Counted from the stretch's first letter, positions 1 to 8,008 are shown. The stretch: DNA of 11,429 bases from an uncultured Campylobacter sp. (GCA_938036585.1 CALHQN010000091.1:1-11429), one strand, 5' to 3'. A program made the numbers and translations. The notes: generated by a model from the sequence alone, not told the origin.

Positions 1-76
1 CGTATTTATAACCGCTCAAATTTCAAGCCAGGGCCGCCCGATCAAAGCTCCGTCGCAGGCTGTAGCCGCGGCTTAA
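1..76 (+). CDS. Possible 3' end of a convergent gene (partial, unidentified)
   Basis: Reading frame 2 of the plus strand is open from the window edge to a TAA at 74-76, encoding 24 residues that end in SQGRPIKAPSQAVAAA. Its stop shares the TTAA with the truB stop on the opposite strand (73-75), a common arrangement for convergent neighbours. Twenty-four open codons are not enough to prove coding, and I do not recognise the protein. The minus strand of 1-72 has no ATG, so no gene continues the truB operon directly within these bases. What is seen is an open frame with a neatly placed stop; that it is a gene is an inference. Confidence 0.3.
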   Translation, partial: VFITAQISSQGRPIKAPSQAVAAA

Positions 77-921
77 AACACGCCGCCCGCGATCGGAACG
101 TCGTTCCAAAGATAGCGCACCTCGCCCGCGTCGATCTCGATGATCGAGTAAAAATCGCCGCAGATAAGCAGGTAGCGGCCGTCTGCGCGGCTCGCCAGAT
201 CCTTTGCGGCGAGCTTCTTGCCCAAGATCACGTCGCGCGCATCGCCGTCGTAAAAGTTCGGCTGAAGATCCAAAAACTCGAGCGGATTTAGCGCCGCCTC
301 GTCCGCAAAGCGCGGATCTTTCAAATCAAAACTTCCCTCGCTTTCTCGTCTAAGCGCGCTTAGCGTGCCGCAAACGCCTAGCTTTTCTACTAAAATTTGC
401 GCGAAAGAGCGCACGTAGCCGCCCTCGCTAAGCGCAACGCGAAAGCTTACGAAGGGGTGAGCGTAGCTTAAAATTTCGGCACCAAAAACCCGCATCGAGC
501 TCTCTTTCAAGCTCACCTCTTCGCCCGCGCGAGCGAGCTTGTATGCGCGCACGCCGTCAATTTTCTTGGCGCTGAAAGCGGGCGGGATAAATTTTATCTC
601 GCCGCGCATTTGCGCCATCGCAGCGTCTAAAATTTCGCGCGAAAGCGGCGGAATTTGCTCCACGCGCTCGATGTTTTCATTATCGCCGCTTGGGCTTTGC
701 GCGCCTAGCCACAGCGTCGCGGTGTAGACTTTAGGCTCCTTTTTCAAAAACCTAAAAAAGCGCGCGTATTGCCCGAATGCCACGATCAGCGCGCCGCTTG
801 CGAAGGGATCGAGCGTGCCACTAAAACCCGCCTTTTTCACGCCGTATTTGCGTTTAAGAGCGCTTAAAAATTTATTGCTGGCGATGCCCGCGGGCTTGTC
901 CGCCAAAAACAATCTATTCAT
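73..921 (-). CDS. truB: tRNA pseudouridine(55) synthase TruB
   Basis: This enzyme isomerises U55 in the T-loop of most tRNAs to pseudouridine and acts in the cytoplasm. The 282-aa protein carries the family signature GFSGTLDPFASG at residues 32-43, with the catalytic Asp at D38. It also has PPAFSAKK (113-120) followed by GVRAY, and GGYVRSF (167-173), the usual TruB motif III region. The His that most TruB proteins have two residues after the motif's start (GH-x-GTLDP, E. coli H43) is Phe33 here. A C-terminal segment (about 225-282) could be a small PUA-like domain. The ATG at 919-921 lies inside the last codons of uvrD (8-nt overlap) with a weak GTAGG upstream, so translation is probably coupled. 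It is the last minus-strand gene visible. Length is slightly below the E. coli protein. Identification is secure. Confidence 0.95.
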   Translation of the reverse strand: MNRLFLADKPAGIASNKFLSALKRKYGVKKAGFSGTLDPFASGALIVAFGQYARFFRFLKKEPKVYTATLWLGAQSPSGDNENIERVEQIPPLSREILDAAMAQMRGEIKFIPPAFSAKKIDGVRAYKLARAGEEVSLKESSMRVFGAEILSYAHPFVSFRVALSEGGYVRSFAQILVEKLGVCGTLSALRRESEGSFDLKDPRFADEAALNPLEFLDLQPNFYDGDARDVILGKKLAAKDLASRADGRYLLICGDFYSIIEIDAGEVRYLWNDVPIAGGVF

Positions 922-2974
922 AAGAGCCTACTTTTTCCACGAAATTCGACATTATCACGCGCGAAATTCCGCCGAAATTTATAGTGAGTCGGTCGCCGTT
1001 TACCGCCGTGATCTGTCCGATCCCAAATAGCTTGTGTTTGATCAGCTCGCCCTTGCTAAAGCCGCTGCTTTGCTCGCGCGGCGGCTCTTTGGCTACCAAA
1101 CCCGCCTCGGCTATAAACCTGCTAACATCGAGCCTCTCGCGCTTACCGCGATAAAAGCGGCTAGCGGCAAAGCTAAGCGTGAGAGTGCGTTTGGCGCGCG
1201 TAATCGCTACGTATGCGAGCCTACGCTCCTCCTCGATGTCATTGCTGTCGCCCAAAAGCGGGAAAAAGCCCTCCTCCAGTCCGATTACGAAAAGGTGCGA
1301 AAACTCAAGCCCTTTGCTGGCGTGCACGCTCATTATATTTATCGCATCGCCCATGATAGCGTCTTGATCGCTAAGAAGGCTCAGCTCGTTTAAAAATTCC
1401 GCCAGATCAAAATCGGGCTTATTGCTCGCCTCGTCCTTCAGCATCGCCAAAAACTCGTCGATATTTGCAACGCGATCGGCGCCGTCCGGAAGCGAGGCAT
1501 AGTAGGCCTTTAGCCCGAAAGCGGGCTCCAGTGCGTCTATTTTTTTGATCGTATCCGCTAGCGCGGAGATAGAAGCGATGCCGCTTTTAAGCTCCGCTAG
1601 AGCCTGCGCCGCCTTGGCGCTAAGCCCCGCATCAGGCTCGCTAAAAGCGTCAAATAGACTGATAAGCCGTAGGCGCGAAAGCTCCTCCAGCTTTGCCAGC
1701 GAGACCTTGCCGATGCCGCGTTTGGGCACGTTTATGATCCGCCTCATCGAAAAGTCGTCGTGCTCGTCATTTACTAAGCGCAGATAGGCGATCGTATCCT
1801 TGATCTCGGCTCGCTCGTAAAATTTCACGCCGCCTACCATTTTGTACGGGATTTTGGCTCGATTCAGCCCCTCTTCCAGCGCGCGCGAAAGAGCGTTTAC
1901 GCGGTAAAGCACAGCGATTTCAGAGGGTGCTACGCCGCTTGAAAGCAGCTTTTTGATAGCTTCTGCGATCTTTGCCGCCTCGATACTCTCCTCTTCAGAG
2001 CGCAAAATTTCGATCTTTTTGCCCCCGCCGTTCATGCTAGTAAGGCTCTTGCCGAGGCGGTTTTTGTTGTGCGAGATGAGCTCGTTTGCGGCATTTAAAA
2101 TTTCGTCCGTAGAGCGGTAGTTCTGCTCGAGTTTGATAAATTTTACGTTTGAGAACTGATCTTTAAAATTTAGAATATTTTCTATCCGCGCGCCGCGCCA
2201 ACCGTAGATACTCTGATCGTCATCGCCCACTACTACGAGGTTTTCGTGCGCGGTGCAGAGCTTTTGCAGCAGTTTGAATTGAATGTCGTTGGTGTCCTGA
2301 TACTCATCGACCGTGATGTAGGCGTAACGGCGCGAAATTTCATCGCATAGCCGCTCATTCGCGCTTAAAATTTTATACGGCAAGATCAGCAGATCATCGA
2401 AATCCACCAGATTATTCGCCGCCAAATACTCCTCGTAGCTCTTGTATGCTCTAGCGCAGTGCGCGTAAAATCCGCTATACATCCTGCTTAGCTCATCATC
2501 CTCGCCCTTTAGAAGCTCGTCGATATCTTTGGGGTTGATTAGGGAATTTTTGTAGGTTGAAATTTTAGCCGCCAATAGCGACGTGGGCAAATTTATCTCA
2601 AAGCCCTTGATGATCTTTTTCTTATCGTCGGTATCGATCACTTGGAAGTTTGCGCTACGCCCAAGCTCGCTAATATGAAATTTCAAAAACAAAAGCCCGA
2701 ATTTATGAAAGGTACACAGAAGCGGCACGCCGCTTAAATTTAACCCGCTTATCAGATTAAGCGCTCGCGAGCGCATCTCGGCGGCGGCTTTGTTCGTAAA
2801 CGTAAGCGTGAGAGTATTTTCCGCAGGCACGCCATTTGCGAGCAGATAGGCAAGGCGCGCGGTAATCGTTTTAGTTTTGCCACTGCCCGCACCCGCTAAG
2901 ATCAACATCGCTCCGTCCACGTGGCTCGCAGCCTCGCGCTGAGCAGGATTAAGACCTTCTAAAATATCGCTCAT
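914..2974 (-). CDS. uvrD: UvrD/PcrA/Rep-family ATP-dependent DNA helicase
   Basis: This is a superfamily 1A 3'-5' DNA helicase, likely active in excision repair, mismatch repair or clearing replication blocks. The 686 aa show the motifs in order: Q-motif LNPAQREA (8-15), Walker A AGAGSGKT with K33 (27-34), motif Ia LTFTNKAAAEM (57-67), Walker B VDEYQD (222-227), motif III VVGDDDQSIYGWRGA (248-262), motif IV LEQNYRS (282-288), motif V SVHASKGLEF (549-558) and motif VI with the arginine finger (582-595, YVAITRAK). The end (about 636-686, KHKLFGIGQI) resembles the PcrA/UvrD C-terminal Tudor-like RNA-polymerase-binding domain. The ATG overlaps the stop of the upstream gene (ATGA, 2971-2974) and has no Shine-Dalgarno, which implies translational coupling. 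UvrD, PcrA and Rep cannot be separated on motifs alone. All catalytic residues are present. Confidence 0.95.
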   Translation of the reverse strand: MSDILEGLNPAQREAASHVDGAMLILAGAGSGKTKTITARLAYLLANGVPAENTLTLTFTNKAAAEMRSRALNLISGLNLSGVPLLCTFHKFGLLFLKFHISELGRSANFQVIDTDDKKKIIKGFEINLPTSLLAAKISTYKNSLINPKDIDELLKGEDDELSRMYSGFYAHCARAYKSYEEYLAANNLVDFDDLLILPYKILSANERLCDEISRRYAYITVDEYQDTNDIQFKLLQKLCTAHENLVVVGDDDQSIYGWRGARIENILNFKDQFSNVKFIKLEQNYRSTDEILNAANELISHNKNRLGKSLTSMNGGGKKIEILRSEEESIEAAKIAEAIKKLLSSGVAPSEIAVLYRVNALSRALEEGLNRAKIPYKMVGGVKFYERAEIKDTIAYLRLVNDEHDDFSMRRIINVPKRGIGKVSLAKLEELSRLRLISLFDAFSEPDAGLSAKAAQALAELKSGIASISALADTIKKIDALEPAFGLKAYYASLPDGADRVANIDEFLAMLKDEASNKPDFDLAEFLNELSLLSDQDAIMGDAINIMSVHASKGLEFSHLFVIGLEEGFFPLLGDSNDIEEERRLAYVAITRAKRTLTLSFAASRFYRGKRERLDVSRFIAEAGLVAKEPPREQSSGFSKGELIKHKLFGIGQITAVNGDRLTINFGGISRVIMSNFVEKVGSYE

Positions 2975-3378
2975 TTTGAGAAAATTTTACGCGATTTTTC
3001 GCGCTTAAGCCACTCGGACTCGGGCTGGGAGAAATTTACCGCGATAGGCTTGCCGTCCACGACGATCTGCAAGACCGCGTAAAACGGCACGCTAAGCGTG
3101 CTTGCAAAATCCTGCGCCCCAAAGCCCGCCTCGAAAACCAGCTCATCCTTGCTAAGATGCGCGCTAGAGAGCGTGTATTCCTCCAGCTGCAAAAAGATCG
3201 CGGGCAGTTTGAAGCTTTTTAAAATTTCCTCCGGTAGCAGCGGGTCAAATTTTATCTGATCCGTCCTCGCAACGATGCCAAATCCATATCCAAGAGCCAA
3301 AACGTAGTCCAAAACCGCGCCTATATTCGCGCTGCTCGCAGCGATAAATTTATCGTCTTTTAAAATTTTATCTATCAT
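2971..3378 (-). CDS. Conserved small protein, possible SspB-like ClpXP adaptor
   Basis: This 135-aa protein corresponds by gene order to C. jejuni Cj1100, which I remember only as hypothetical. There is no signal peptide or membrane segment, so it is probably cytoplasmic. Residues 1-30 look helical and 31-117 look beta-rich. Residues 77-106 resemble, by eye, the core of the E. coli ClpXP adaptor SspB: DELVFEAGFG here against DEVRFNARFG, then SVPFYAVLQI against SVPLAAVLAI, in the same order and with only a two-residue difference in spacing. A match NFSQPE/MFEPE follows at 115-120. The C-terminus (120-135) is short, basic and lacks an obvious copy of the E. coli ClpX-binding tail. The ATG at 3376-3378 follows the pepF stop by one base, with GAGGGG five bases upstream. 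Its tail overlaps the uvrD start. It is certainly a gene; the SspB relation is an inference from a remembered sequence. Confidence 0.9.
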   Translation of the reverse strand: MIDKILKDDKFIAASSANIGAVLDYVLALGYGFGIVARTDQIKFDPLLPEEILKSFKLPAIFLQLEEYTLSSAHLSKDELVFEAGFGAQDFASTLSVPFYAVLQIVVDGKPIAVNFSQPESEWLKREKSRKIFSK

Positions 3379-3379
3379 C

Positions 3380-5200
3380 CTAACCCCTCACAAACTCATC
3401 TACAAGCGCCGCGACCTGCTCTATGCCGATGCGCCAAAACTCGCTTTTATTGATGTCAAAGCCGAATTTCGCCACTAGCTTTTGCGGTGCGTCGCTGCCG
3501 CCCGAGCTTAAAAACTCGGTGTAAATTTGAACGAAATTTTCGAGCCTGCCGCTCTTATACAGCCCGTAAAGCGCGAGCACCAAAAGCTGCGCGTAGGCGT
3601 AGGAGTAGCAGTAAAACGGCGAGTGAACGAAGTGCGGGATGTAGCTCCACCAGCTTTTGTAATGATCCTGCAAGATCAGCTCGCCCGCAAACATCTTGCG
3701 CGACTCCTCCATCCAAAGCTCGTCTATTTGCCCCGTGCTTAGCTCATCCGCGCTCGCATGCACGCGCCGCTCAAAGGTCGTAAATCCGATCTGGCGGTAA
3801 AGCGTAGCGAAGATATCCTCGATCTTTGCCGCAAGCATCGCTCTTAGCGCGATCTTATCGCTTGCGGTCTGCGATGGCGTATCGGTATCGCGCTCTGCGT
3901 ATTCGCACGAACCCGCAGAGCCTTGCGAAGCGGCGCGTTTTAAATTTTGCGAGCCGTTTAAATTTGAAAAATTTTCGCGCATATAATCAAACACCAGCAT
4001 CTCGCAAAACACCGACGCGGTCTCCGCCGTCGTTAGCGGCGTGAAGGAGTTAAAATAGCCCACGCCGTAGCTTAGATACTGATGTATCGCGTGCCCCAGC
4101 TCGTGCGCGAGGGTAAATACGTCGCGGCGCTTGCGCGTGAAATTTAAAAGCACGAAAGGATGCGTATCGCGCGAGCCCGAATGCGAAAACGCGCCGCTTT
4201 GCTTATTTTGCGTGGGCATCGCGTCGATCCAGTTTCGCTCAAACGCGATCAGCGCAATCTGCTTAAATTTCGGACTAAATTTTTCAAACGCCGCTAGCAC
4301 GATCTGCTTAGCCTGCTCGAAGCTAAACTCGCTCTCATCGCCTCCAAGCGGCGCGTATCTATCGTAATCATACAGCGCGTCGTAACCTAAAATTTCGCGC
4401 TTTTTGGCGTAAAATTTGCCGACTAGAGCGAAGCTTCGCTCCGCTTCTGCGATTAACGCATCGACGCTTGCGATATTTATCTGATTTTCCTCGTGCATCA
4501 CCGCCTCGGCTTTATCGTAGCCGCGCAGCTCGCAGCGAATTTTAAGATCGGTTTTAATCATATTATAGATGTAGCCAAGCAGGTGGGAGTTTTGCTGAAG
4601 CACCGCACTTAGCGAGGCTGCGGCGTCTTTTCGCACCTCGCGATCAGGGCTATGAAGCAAGCTTAAAATTTCCTCCTCGCCTAGCTTGCGCCCGCGAAAA
4701 TCAAAGCTCATCCGCGCCATACTCTCGTCAAAAAGCCGCGAAAACGCCTCGCCGCTTACGGGTGAAGTTTTTAAAAGCACGCTTTCTTGCGGAAGGCTTA
4801 GCTGGTGGGCCTTACGCCGCTTAAGCAAGCTCAAATAGTATCTAAATCTCCCGCCCCCTGCGATAAACTCGTCCTGTTTTGCGGCGTCAAGCTCGTTAAA
4901 CTCGAGCTCAAAAAAAAGTAGGCTCTGCGAAATGTCGTTACAAGCCTGCTCCGTCTTAGCCTGCTGCGCCCCAAGGCTCGTATCTCGCGCAAAGCTAAGA
5001 TGTGCGAAGCTCATTATCTTGCCGATCTGCTCGCTGATGCTCTCGTAAAGCTCAAGCGCGCCTAAAAATTCCTCCGCGCTAAGTGCGCGCAGCTTATCTT
5101 TAAATTTAAGCTCAAAATCCAGAGCCTGCGCGGCTGCGCTATCTATCGCGCCGCTAAATTCCGCTTCGTTTGCAAACAGCTCGCCTAAATTCCAATTCAT
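3380..5200 (-). CDS. pepF: Oligoendopeptidase F (M3B zinc metallopeptidase)
   Basis: This cytoplasmic zinc peptidase cuts short peptides, probably in peptide recycling. I place the start at the ATG at 5198-5200, giving 606 aa beginning MNWNLGELF, because AAGGA lies five bases upstream. The frame also extends to a TTG at 5236, but that has no ribosome site. The zinc-binding HELGH is at residues 366-370 (H366, E367, H370) in TLAHELGHAIHQYL. The third ligand is E393 in TTAETASVF. The loop before it (about 331-352, NKQSGAFSHSG) and the C-terminal HFVHSPFYCYSYAYAQ (about 523-538) are typical of the family. An unusual low-complexity stretch rich in Ser, Ala, Gln and Asp sits at about 411-447. This is the first gene of the pepF, hypothetical, uvrD, truB cluster. 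In C. jejuni pyrB lies upstream; here sstT is directly upstream. Confidence 0.94.
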   Translation of the reverse strand: MNWNLGELFANEAEFSGAIDSAAAQALDFELKFKDKLRALSAEEFLGALELYESISEQIGKIMSFAHLSFARDTSLGAQQAKTEQACNDISQSLLFFELEFNELDAAKQDEFIAGGGRFRYYLSLLKRRKAHQLSLPQESVLLKTSPVSGEAFSRLFDESMARMSFDFRGRKLGEEEILSLLHSPDREVRKDAAASLSAVLQQNSHLLGYIYNMIKTDLKIRCELRGYDKAEAVMHEENQINIASVDALIAEAERSFALVGKFYAKKREILGYDALYDYDRYAPLGGDESEFSFEQAKQIVLAAFEKFSPKFKQIALIAFERNWIDAMPTQNKQSGAFSHSGSRDTHPFVLLNFTRKRRDVFTLAHELGHAIHQYLSYGVGYFNSFTPLTTAETASVFCEMLVFDYMRENFSNLNGSQNLKRAASQGSAGSCEYAERDTDTPSQTASDKIALRAMLAAKIEDIFATLYRQIGFTTFERRVHASADELSTGQIDELWMEESRKMFAGELILQDHYKSWWSYIPHFVHSPFYCYSYAYAQLLVLALYGLYKSGRLENFVQIYTEFLSSGGSDAPQKLVAKFGFDINKSEFWRIGIEQVAALVDEFVRG

Positions 5201-5219
5201 CGTTTTCCTTTTAAAATTT

Positions 5220-5240
5220 TTGGATAATTTTATCAAAAAA
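5220..5240 (-). promoter_or_regulatory. Probable promoter of the pepF-uvrD-truB cluster
   Basis: On the minus strand a run of T (5235-5240) is followed by GATAAAATTATCC. TAAAAT at 5227-5232 makes a plausible Campylobacter sigma-70 -10 box, which in this genus often lacks a clear -35 box and has T-rich DNA upstream. Transcription would start near 5220, giving a leader of about 20 nt before the pepF ATG with its AAGGA. It lies just beyond the sstT terminator, where a promoter for pepF is needed. A/T-rich words are common in this DNA, so the exact box is uncertain. Confidence 0.5.
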
Positions 5241-5250
5241 GAATAAGTAA

Positions 5251-5295
5251 AATTTTAAAAACCGCGAGATCCGCCGCCCTAGCGGAAATCGCGGT
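5251..5295 (-). terminator. Rho-independent terminator of sstT
   Basis: Reading the minus strand after the sstT stop, ACCGCGA (5295-5289) pairs with TCGCGGT (5267-5261). An inner CCGC/GCGG stem (5285-5282 with 5274-5271) adds stability, and TTTTTAAAATTTT follows (5261-5251). A GC stem followed directly by a U run is the classic form. It begins 15 nt after the sstT stop and should separate sstT from pepF. Confidence 0.78.
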
Positions 5296-5310
5296 AAATT
5301 TTAAGGTGAG

Positions 5311-6570
5311 TTATTTTTGCATACTTTGCGACGCGATCGCCGTAAAAATCACGTCGGTGGAGCTATTGATCGCAGTTTCTACCGAGTCTTGAATTACGCC
5401 GATGATAAAGCCGATCGCGACGACCTGCATTGCGATATCGTTTGAGATATTAAAGAGCGAGCACGCAAGCGGTATCAGCATCAATGAGCCGCCTGGCACG
5501 CCGCTAGCACCGCATGCACCGACCGCCGAGACCACGCAAAGCAGTAGCGCCGTCCAAAAATCGGGGCGCACGCCGAGCGTATGAGCCGCGGCAAGCGCTA
5601 AGATCGCGATTACCACCGCAGCGCCCGCCATATTTATCGTAGCTCCCAAAGGGATCGAGATCGAGCTTAGTTCGTCGCTGATGCCGAGCTTTTTACATAA
5701 ATTTAAATTTACCGGGATATTCGCTGCCGAGCTGCGGGTGAAAAACGCCGTGAGGCCGCTTTCGCGCAGGCAGGTAAATACGAGCGGATATGGATTTTTC
5801 TTAATCACCGCAAAGACGATGAGCGGATTTACCACGAGGGCTACGAACGCCATCGCGCCTACGAGCACGACTACAATTCGCGCATATCCAAGCAGCGCAT
5901 CGACGCCGGTTTGATACACGGTAGAAGCTACTAGGCCGAAAATTCCAAACGGCGCGAGCTGGATTACAAATTGCACGATCTTGGTTACCGCCTCGCCCAG
6001 ATCGGTAAAAATTTTCTTTGTTTCATTAGTGCAAAATTTAAGCGCGACCCCAAGACCTATCGCCCAGGTTAAAATTCCTACGTAGTTTCCGTGCGCGATA
6101 GCGTTTACCGGATTATCTACGACCTTAAAAAGCAGGTCTTTTAGCACGACCCAGACGCTCGCAGGAGCGGTATTTTCCGCCGCGCCGACATTGCTTAGAG
6201 CAAGCTCTGTGGGGAATAAAAAGCTAGTCGCTACCCCCACGCACGAGGCTAAAAATGTGCCTACGATATATAGGACGACCACGCGCTTTAAGCCGCTGAC
6301 GCTGCCGTATTGTTTGTTTATCACCGAGCTTAAAATCAAGATAAAAACCAAAATCGGAGCGACCGCCTTAAGGGCGCCTACAAACAGTTGTCCTAAAATT
6401 TCCGCGAAGTTTACCAAGCTTATCAAAAGCGGAGTGTGCTCGGTCGTAACGCTGCCTGCCGAGGAACGCGCAGCAAAGCCCAAAATAGCGCCTATTATCA
6501 AGCCGGTAACTATACGCAGCACCAGATTTTTATCTTTGTAGCTAGCTACCAATTTTTGCATTGAACTCAT
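5311..6570 (-). CDS. sstT: Serine/threonine:Na+ symporter SstT
   Basis: This inner-membrane carrier of the dicarboxylate/amino acid:cation symporter family imports L-serine and L-threonine with sodium. At 419 aa it is about the length of E. coli SstT (414 as I recall). Signatures in order are RSSAANIP (279-286), the serine-rich re-entrant hairpin 1; NMAG (313-316) in TM7; GVPGGS (357-362) in hairpin 2; and [12 protein letters not shown] (395-406) in TM8. Hydrophobic segments run through the protein from residue 15. The ATG at 6570 has AAAGG six bases upstream on the minus strand; the Met at residue 4 has no such site. Serine is a major carbon source for Campylobacter, so the gene is probably well expressed. 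It forms its own transcription unit, divergent from metK and ended by a good terminator. Confidence 0.93.
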   Translation of the reverse strand: MSSMQKLVASYKDKNLVLRIVTGLIIGAILGFAARSSAGSVTTEHTPLLISLVNFAEILGQLFVGALKAVAPILVFILILSSVINKQYGSVSGLKRVVVLYIVGTFLASCVGVATSFLFPTELALSNVGAAENTAPASVWVVLKDLLFKVVDNPVNAIAHGNYVGILTWAIGLGVALKFCTNETKKIFTDLGEAVTKIVQFVIQLAPFGIFGLVASTVYQTGVDALLGYARIVVVLVGAMAFVALVVNPLIVFAVIKKNPYPLVFTCLRESGLTAFFTRSSAANIPVNLNLCKKLGISDELSSISIPLGATINMAGAAVVIAILALAAAHTLGVRPDFWTALLLCVVSAVGACGASGVPGGSLMLIPLACSLFNISNDIAMQVVAIGFIIGVIQDSVETAINSSTDVIFTAIASQSMQK

Positions 6571-6594
6571 TTTTTACCTTTCAATATAAAATGT

Positions 6595-6612
6595 CGTTTG
6601 AAATATATCGAA
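6595..6612 (-). promoter_or_regulatory. Candidate sstT promoter
   Basis: The minus strand reads CGATATATTTC here. TATATT is a possible -10 box that would place the start near 6597 and give a leader of about 27 nt before the sstT ATG. A second A/T-rich box (TATATT within 6582-6590) is too near the ribosome site. The region is A/T-rich, so this is only a candidate. Confidence 0.3.
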
Positions 6613-6680
6613 ATTTTATTTAAGCGCATTTAAATTTGGGTGAAATTTCGCAATTTTTAGTTAATCTTAAAACCTCGTTC

Positions 6681-6715
6681 GATAAAATGGCGCGAAATTC
6701 TAATCAGGAGCAGAT
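6681..6715 (+). promoter_or_regulatory. metK -10 box and ribosome binding site
   Basis: GATAAAAT at 6681-6688 is a good Campylobacter-type -10 box, the same word proposed for pepF. Transcription would start near 6695. AGGAG at 6706-6710 lies five bases before the metK ATG and fixes that start. With a leader of only about 20 nt there is no room for a SAM-sensing riboswitch, and none is seen in the 145-nt gap 6571-6715. Confidence 0.55.
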
Positions 6716-7915
6716 ATGTATCTATTTACCAGCGAGGTCGTAAGTCCCGGACATCCGGATAAGTGCGCCGATATTATCGCAGACAGTATCGTGGATGAAA
6801 TTTTAAAGCAAGACCCTAACGGGCGCGTCGCAGCGGAGGTTTTCATCGCGGGCAAACACGTAGTAATCGGCGGTGAAGTAAACGCCAAGGTCGATTTCAC
6901 CCACGACGATTACCGCCACATCGTAAAAGGCGCGCTTAGCGAGATCGGCTACAACGACAACCCCTATTTTACGCGCGCGCAGTGCCTGCATCCGCAGGAT
7001 CTGCAAGTGGACGTATTTTTAAACCAGCAAAGCCCCGACATCAACCAAGGCGTCGATCAAGAGGGCGGCGAGATCGGAGCGGGGGATCAGGGCATAATGT
7101 TCGGTTTCGCAAGCTGCGAAACGAAAAATTTTATGCCGGCTGCGATTACCTACGCAAGAGCGCTTTGCGATCACGTTTATGCCTACGCAAAATCCCATCC
7201 TAACGAACTTGGCGTCGATATTAAGACGCAGGTTACGGTCGATTACGGCACGAAGAGCAATTTTGAGGAGTGCAAACCGCAAAGCATCCATACGATCGTG
7301 GTTTCCGCGCCATGCGTCGAAAGTATGAACATCGAACGCGTCCGAGATCTGATCGGAAATTTAATCGATTCGGCGGGGCTTCCGAAGGAGCTTTACGACA
7401 AAAGCAAAACGATCATCTACATCAACCCGACCGGCCGCTACGTAAATCACAGCTCGCTTCACGACAGCGGCCTAACGGGTCGCAAACTGATCGTCGATAG
7501 CTACGGCGGCTACAGCCCGATCGGCGGCGGCGCTCAAAGCAGCAAGGACTACACTAAAGTCGATCGCAGCGGGCTTTATGCGGCGCGCTACATCGCCAAA
7601 AACATCGTTGCGGCGGGGCTTGCGAAAAAATGCATCGTCCAGCTCAGCTACGCAATCGGCGTCGCAAAGCCCGTCAGCGTCAGCGTCGATTGCATGGGAA
7701 CGAATTTAGGCGCGGCGAGCGACGATGAGCTATCTGCTTTCGTGCTTGAAAAATTCCCGCTCACGCCGCGCTGGATCATCGATAAATTCGGCCTTGATCG
7801 CCCAGGCAAAGAAAGCTTCCTCTACGCCGACGTCGCAGCGCGCGGACAAGTCGGAAACGACGAATACCCGTGGGAGCAACTTGATAGCGTGGAGCTTTTT
7901 AGGGCTTTGAAATAA
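6716..7915 (+). CDS. metK: S-adenosylmethionine synthetase
   Basis: This enzyme makes S-adenosylmethionine from methionine and ATP in the cytoplasm, normally as a tetramer; it is expected to be essential. The 399 aa show SPGHPDK (10-16, with the conserved His13 and Asp15), signature 1 GAGDQG (121-126), DSGLTGRK (250-257) and signature 2 GGGAQSSKDYTKVDRS (270-285). Signature 2 differs from the common GGGAFSGKDPTKVDRS form at several places, keeping the Lys and Asp residues that bind phosphate and metal. Ending at residue 399 is near the usual C. jejuni length. The start is set by AGGAG five bases before the ATG. It is a single-gene unit divergent from sstT and followed by a hairpin at 7952-7982. 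It corresponds to C. jejuni Cj1096c by gene order. Confidence 0.97.
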   Translation: MYLFTSEVVSPGHPDKCADIIADSIVDEILKQDPNGRVAAEVFIAGKHVVIGGEVNAKVDFTHDDYRHIVKGALSEIGYNDNPYFTRAQCLHPQDLQVDVFLNQQSPDINQGVDQEGGEIGAGDQGIMFGFASCETKNFMPAAITYARALCDHVYAYAKSHPNELGVDIKTQVTVDYGTKSNFEECKPQSIHTIVVSAPCVESMNIERVRDLIGNLIDSAGLPKELYDKSKTIIYINPTGRYVNHSSLHDSGLTGRKLIVDSYGGYSPIGGGAQSSKDYTKVDRSGLYAARYIAKNIVAAGLAKKCIVQLSYAIGVAKPVSVSVDCMGTNLGAASDDELSAFVLEKFPLTPRWIIDKFGLDRPGKESFLYADVAARGQVGNDEYPWEQLDSVELFRALK

Positions 7916-7951
7916 ATTTTATTCTACCGCGCTGAAAACGGCGCCTACATT

Positions 7952-7982
7952 TTGCGGCTAATTTTATAAAGTTTAGCCGCAA
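7952..7982 (+). terminator. Probable metK terminator hairpin
   Basis: TTGCGGCTAA (7952-7961) and TTAGCCGCAA (7973-7982) form a perfect 10-bp stem with an 11-nt A/T loop, 37 nt after the metK stop. The plus strand continues with TTTAAA, only a short U run, so termination may be weak. The minus strand has no U run after the stem, favouring service to metK rather than dctP. Confidence 0.55.
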
Positions 7983-8008
7983 TTTAAACCGCGTAAATTT
8001 TATCCATA

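Noticed and set aside
1034..1393. 119-codon plus-strand open frame opposite uvrD
   Set aside because: It lies wholly antisense to conserved helicase motifs V and VI, has no ribosome site and has a composition explained by the codons of uvrD.
3487..3783. 98-codon plus-strand open frame opposite pepF
   Set aside because: It is rich in Arg, Ala and Ser as expected of an antisense shadow of a GC-rich gene, and pepF is certain here.
5201..5236. TTG start for pepF at 5236
   Set aside because: It has no ribosome site, whereas the ATG at 5200 has AAGGA five bases upstream and begins with a family-like MNWNLGELF.
6571..6715. SAM riboswitch before metK
   Set aside because: The likely leader is only about 20 nt and no four-way stem arrangement or S-box signature is visible.
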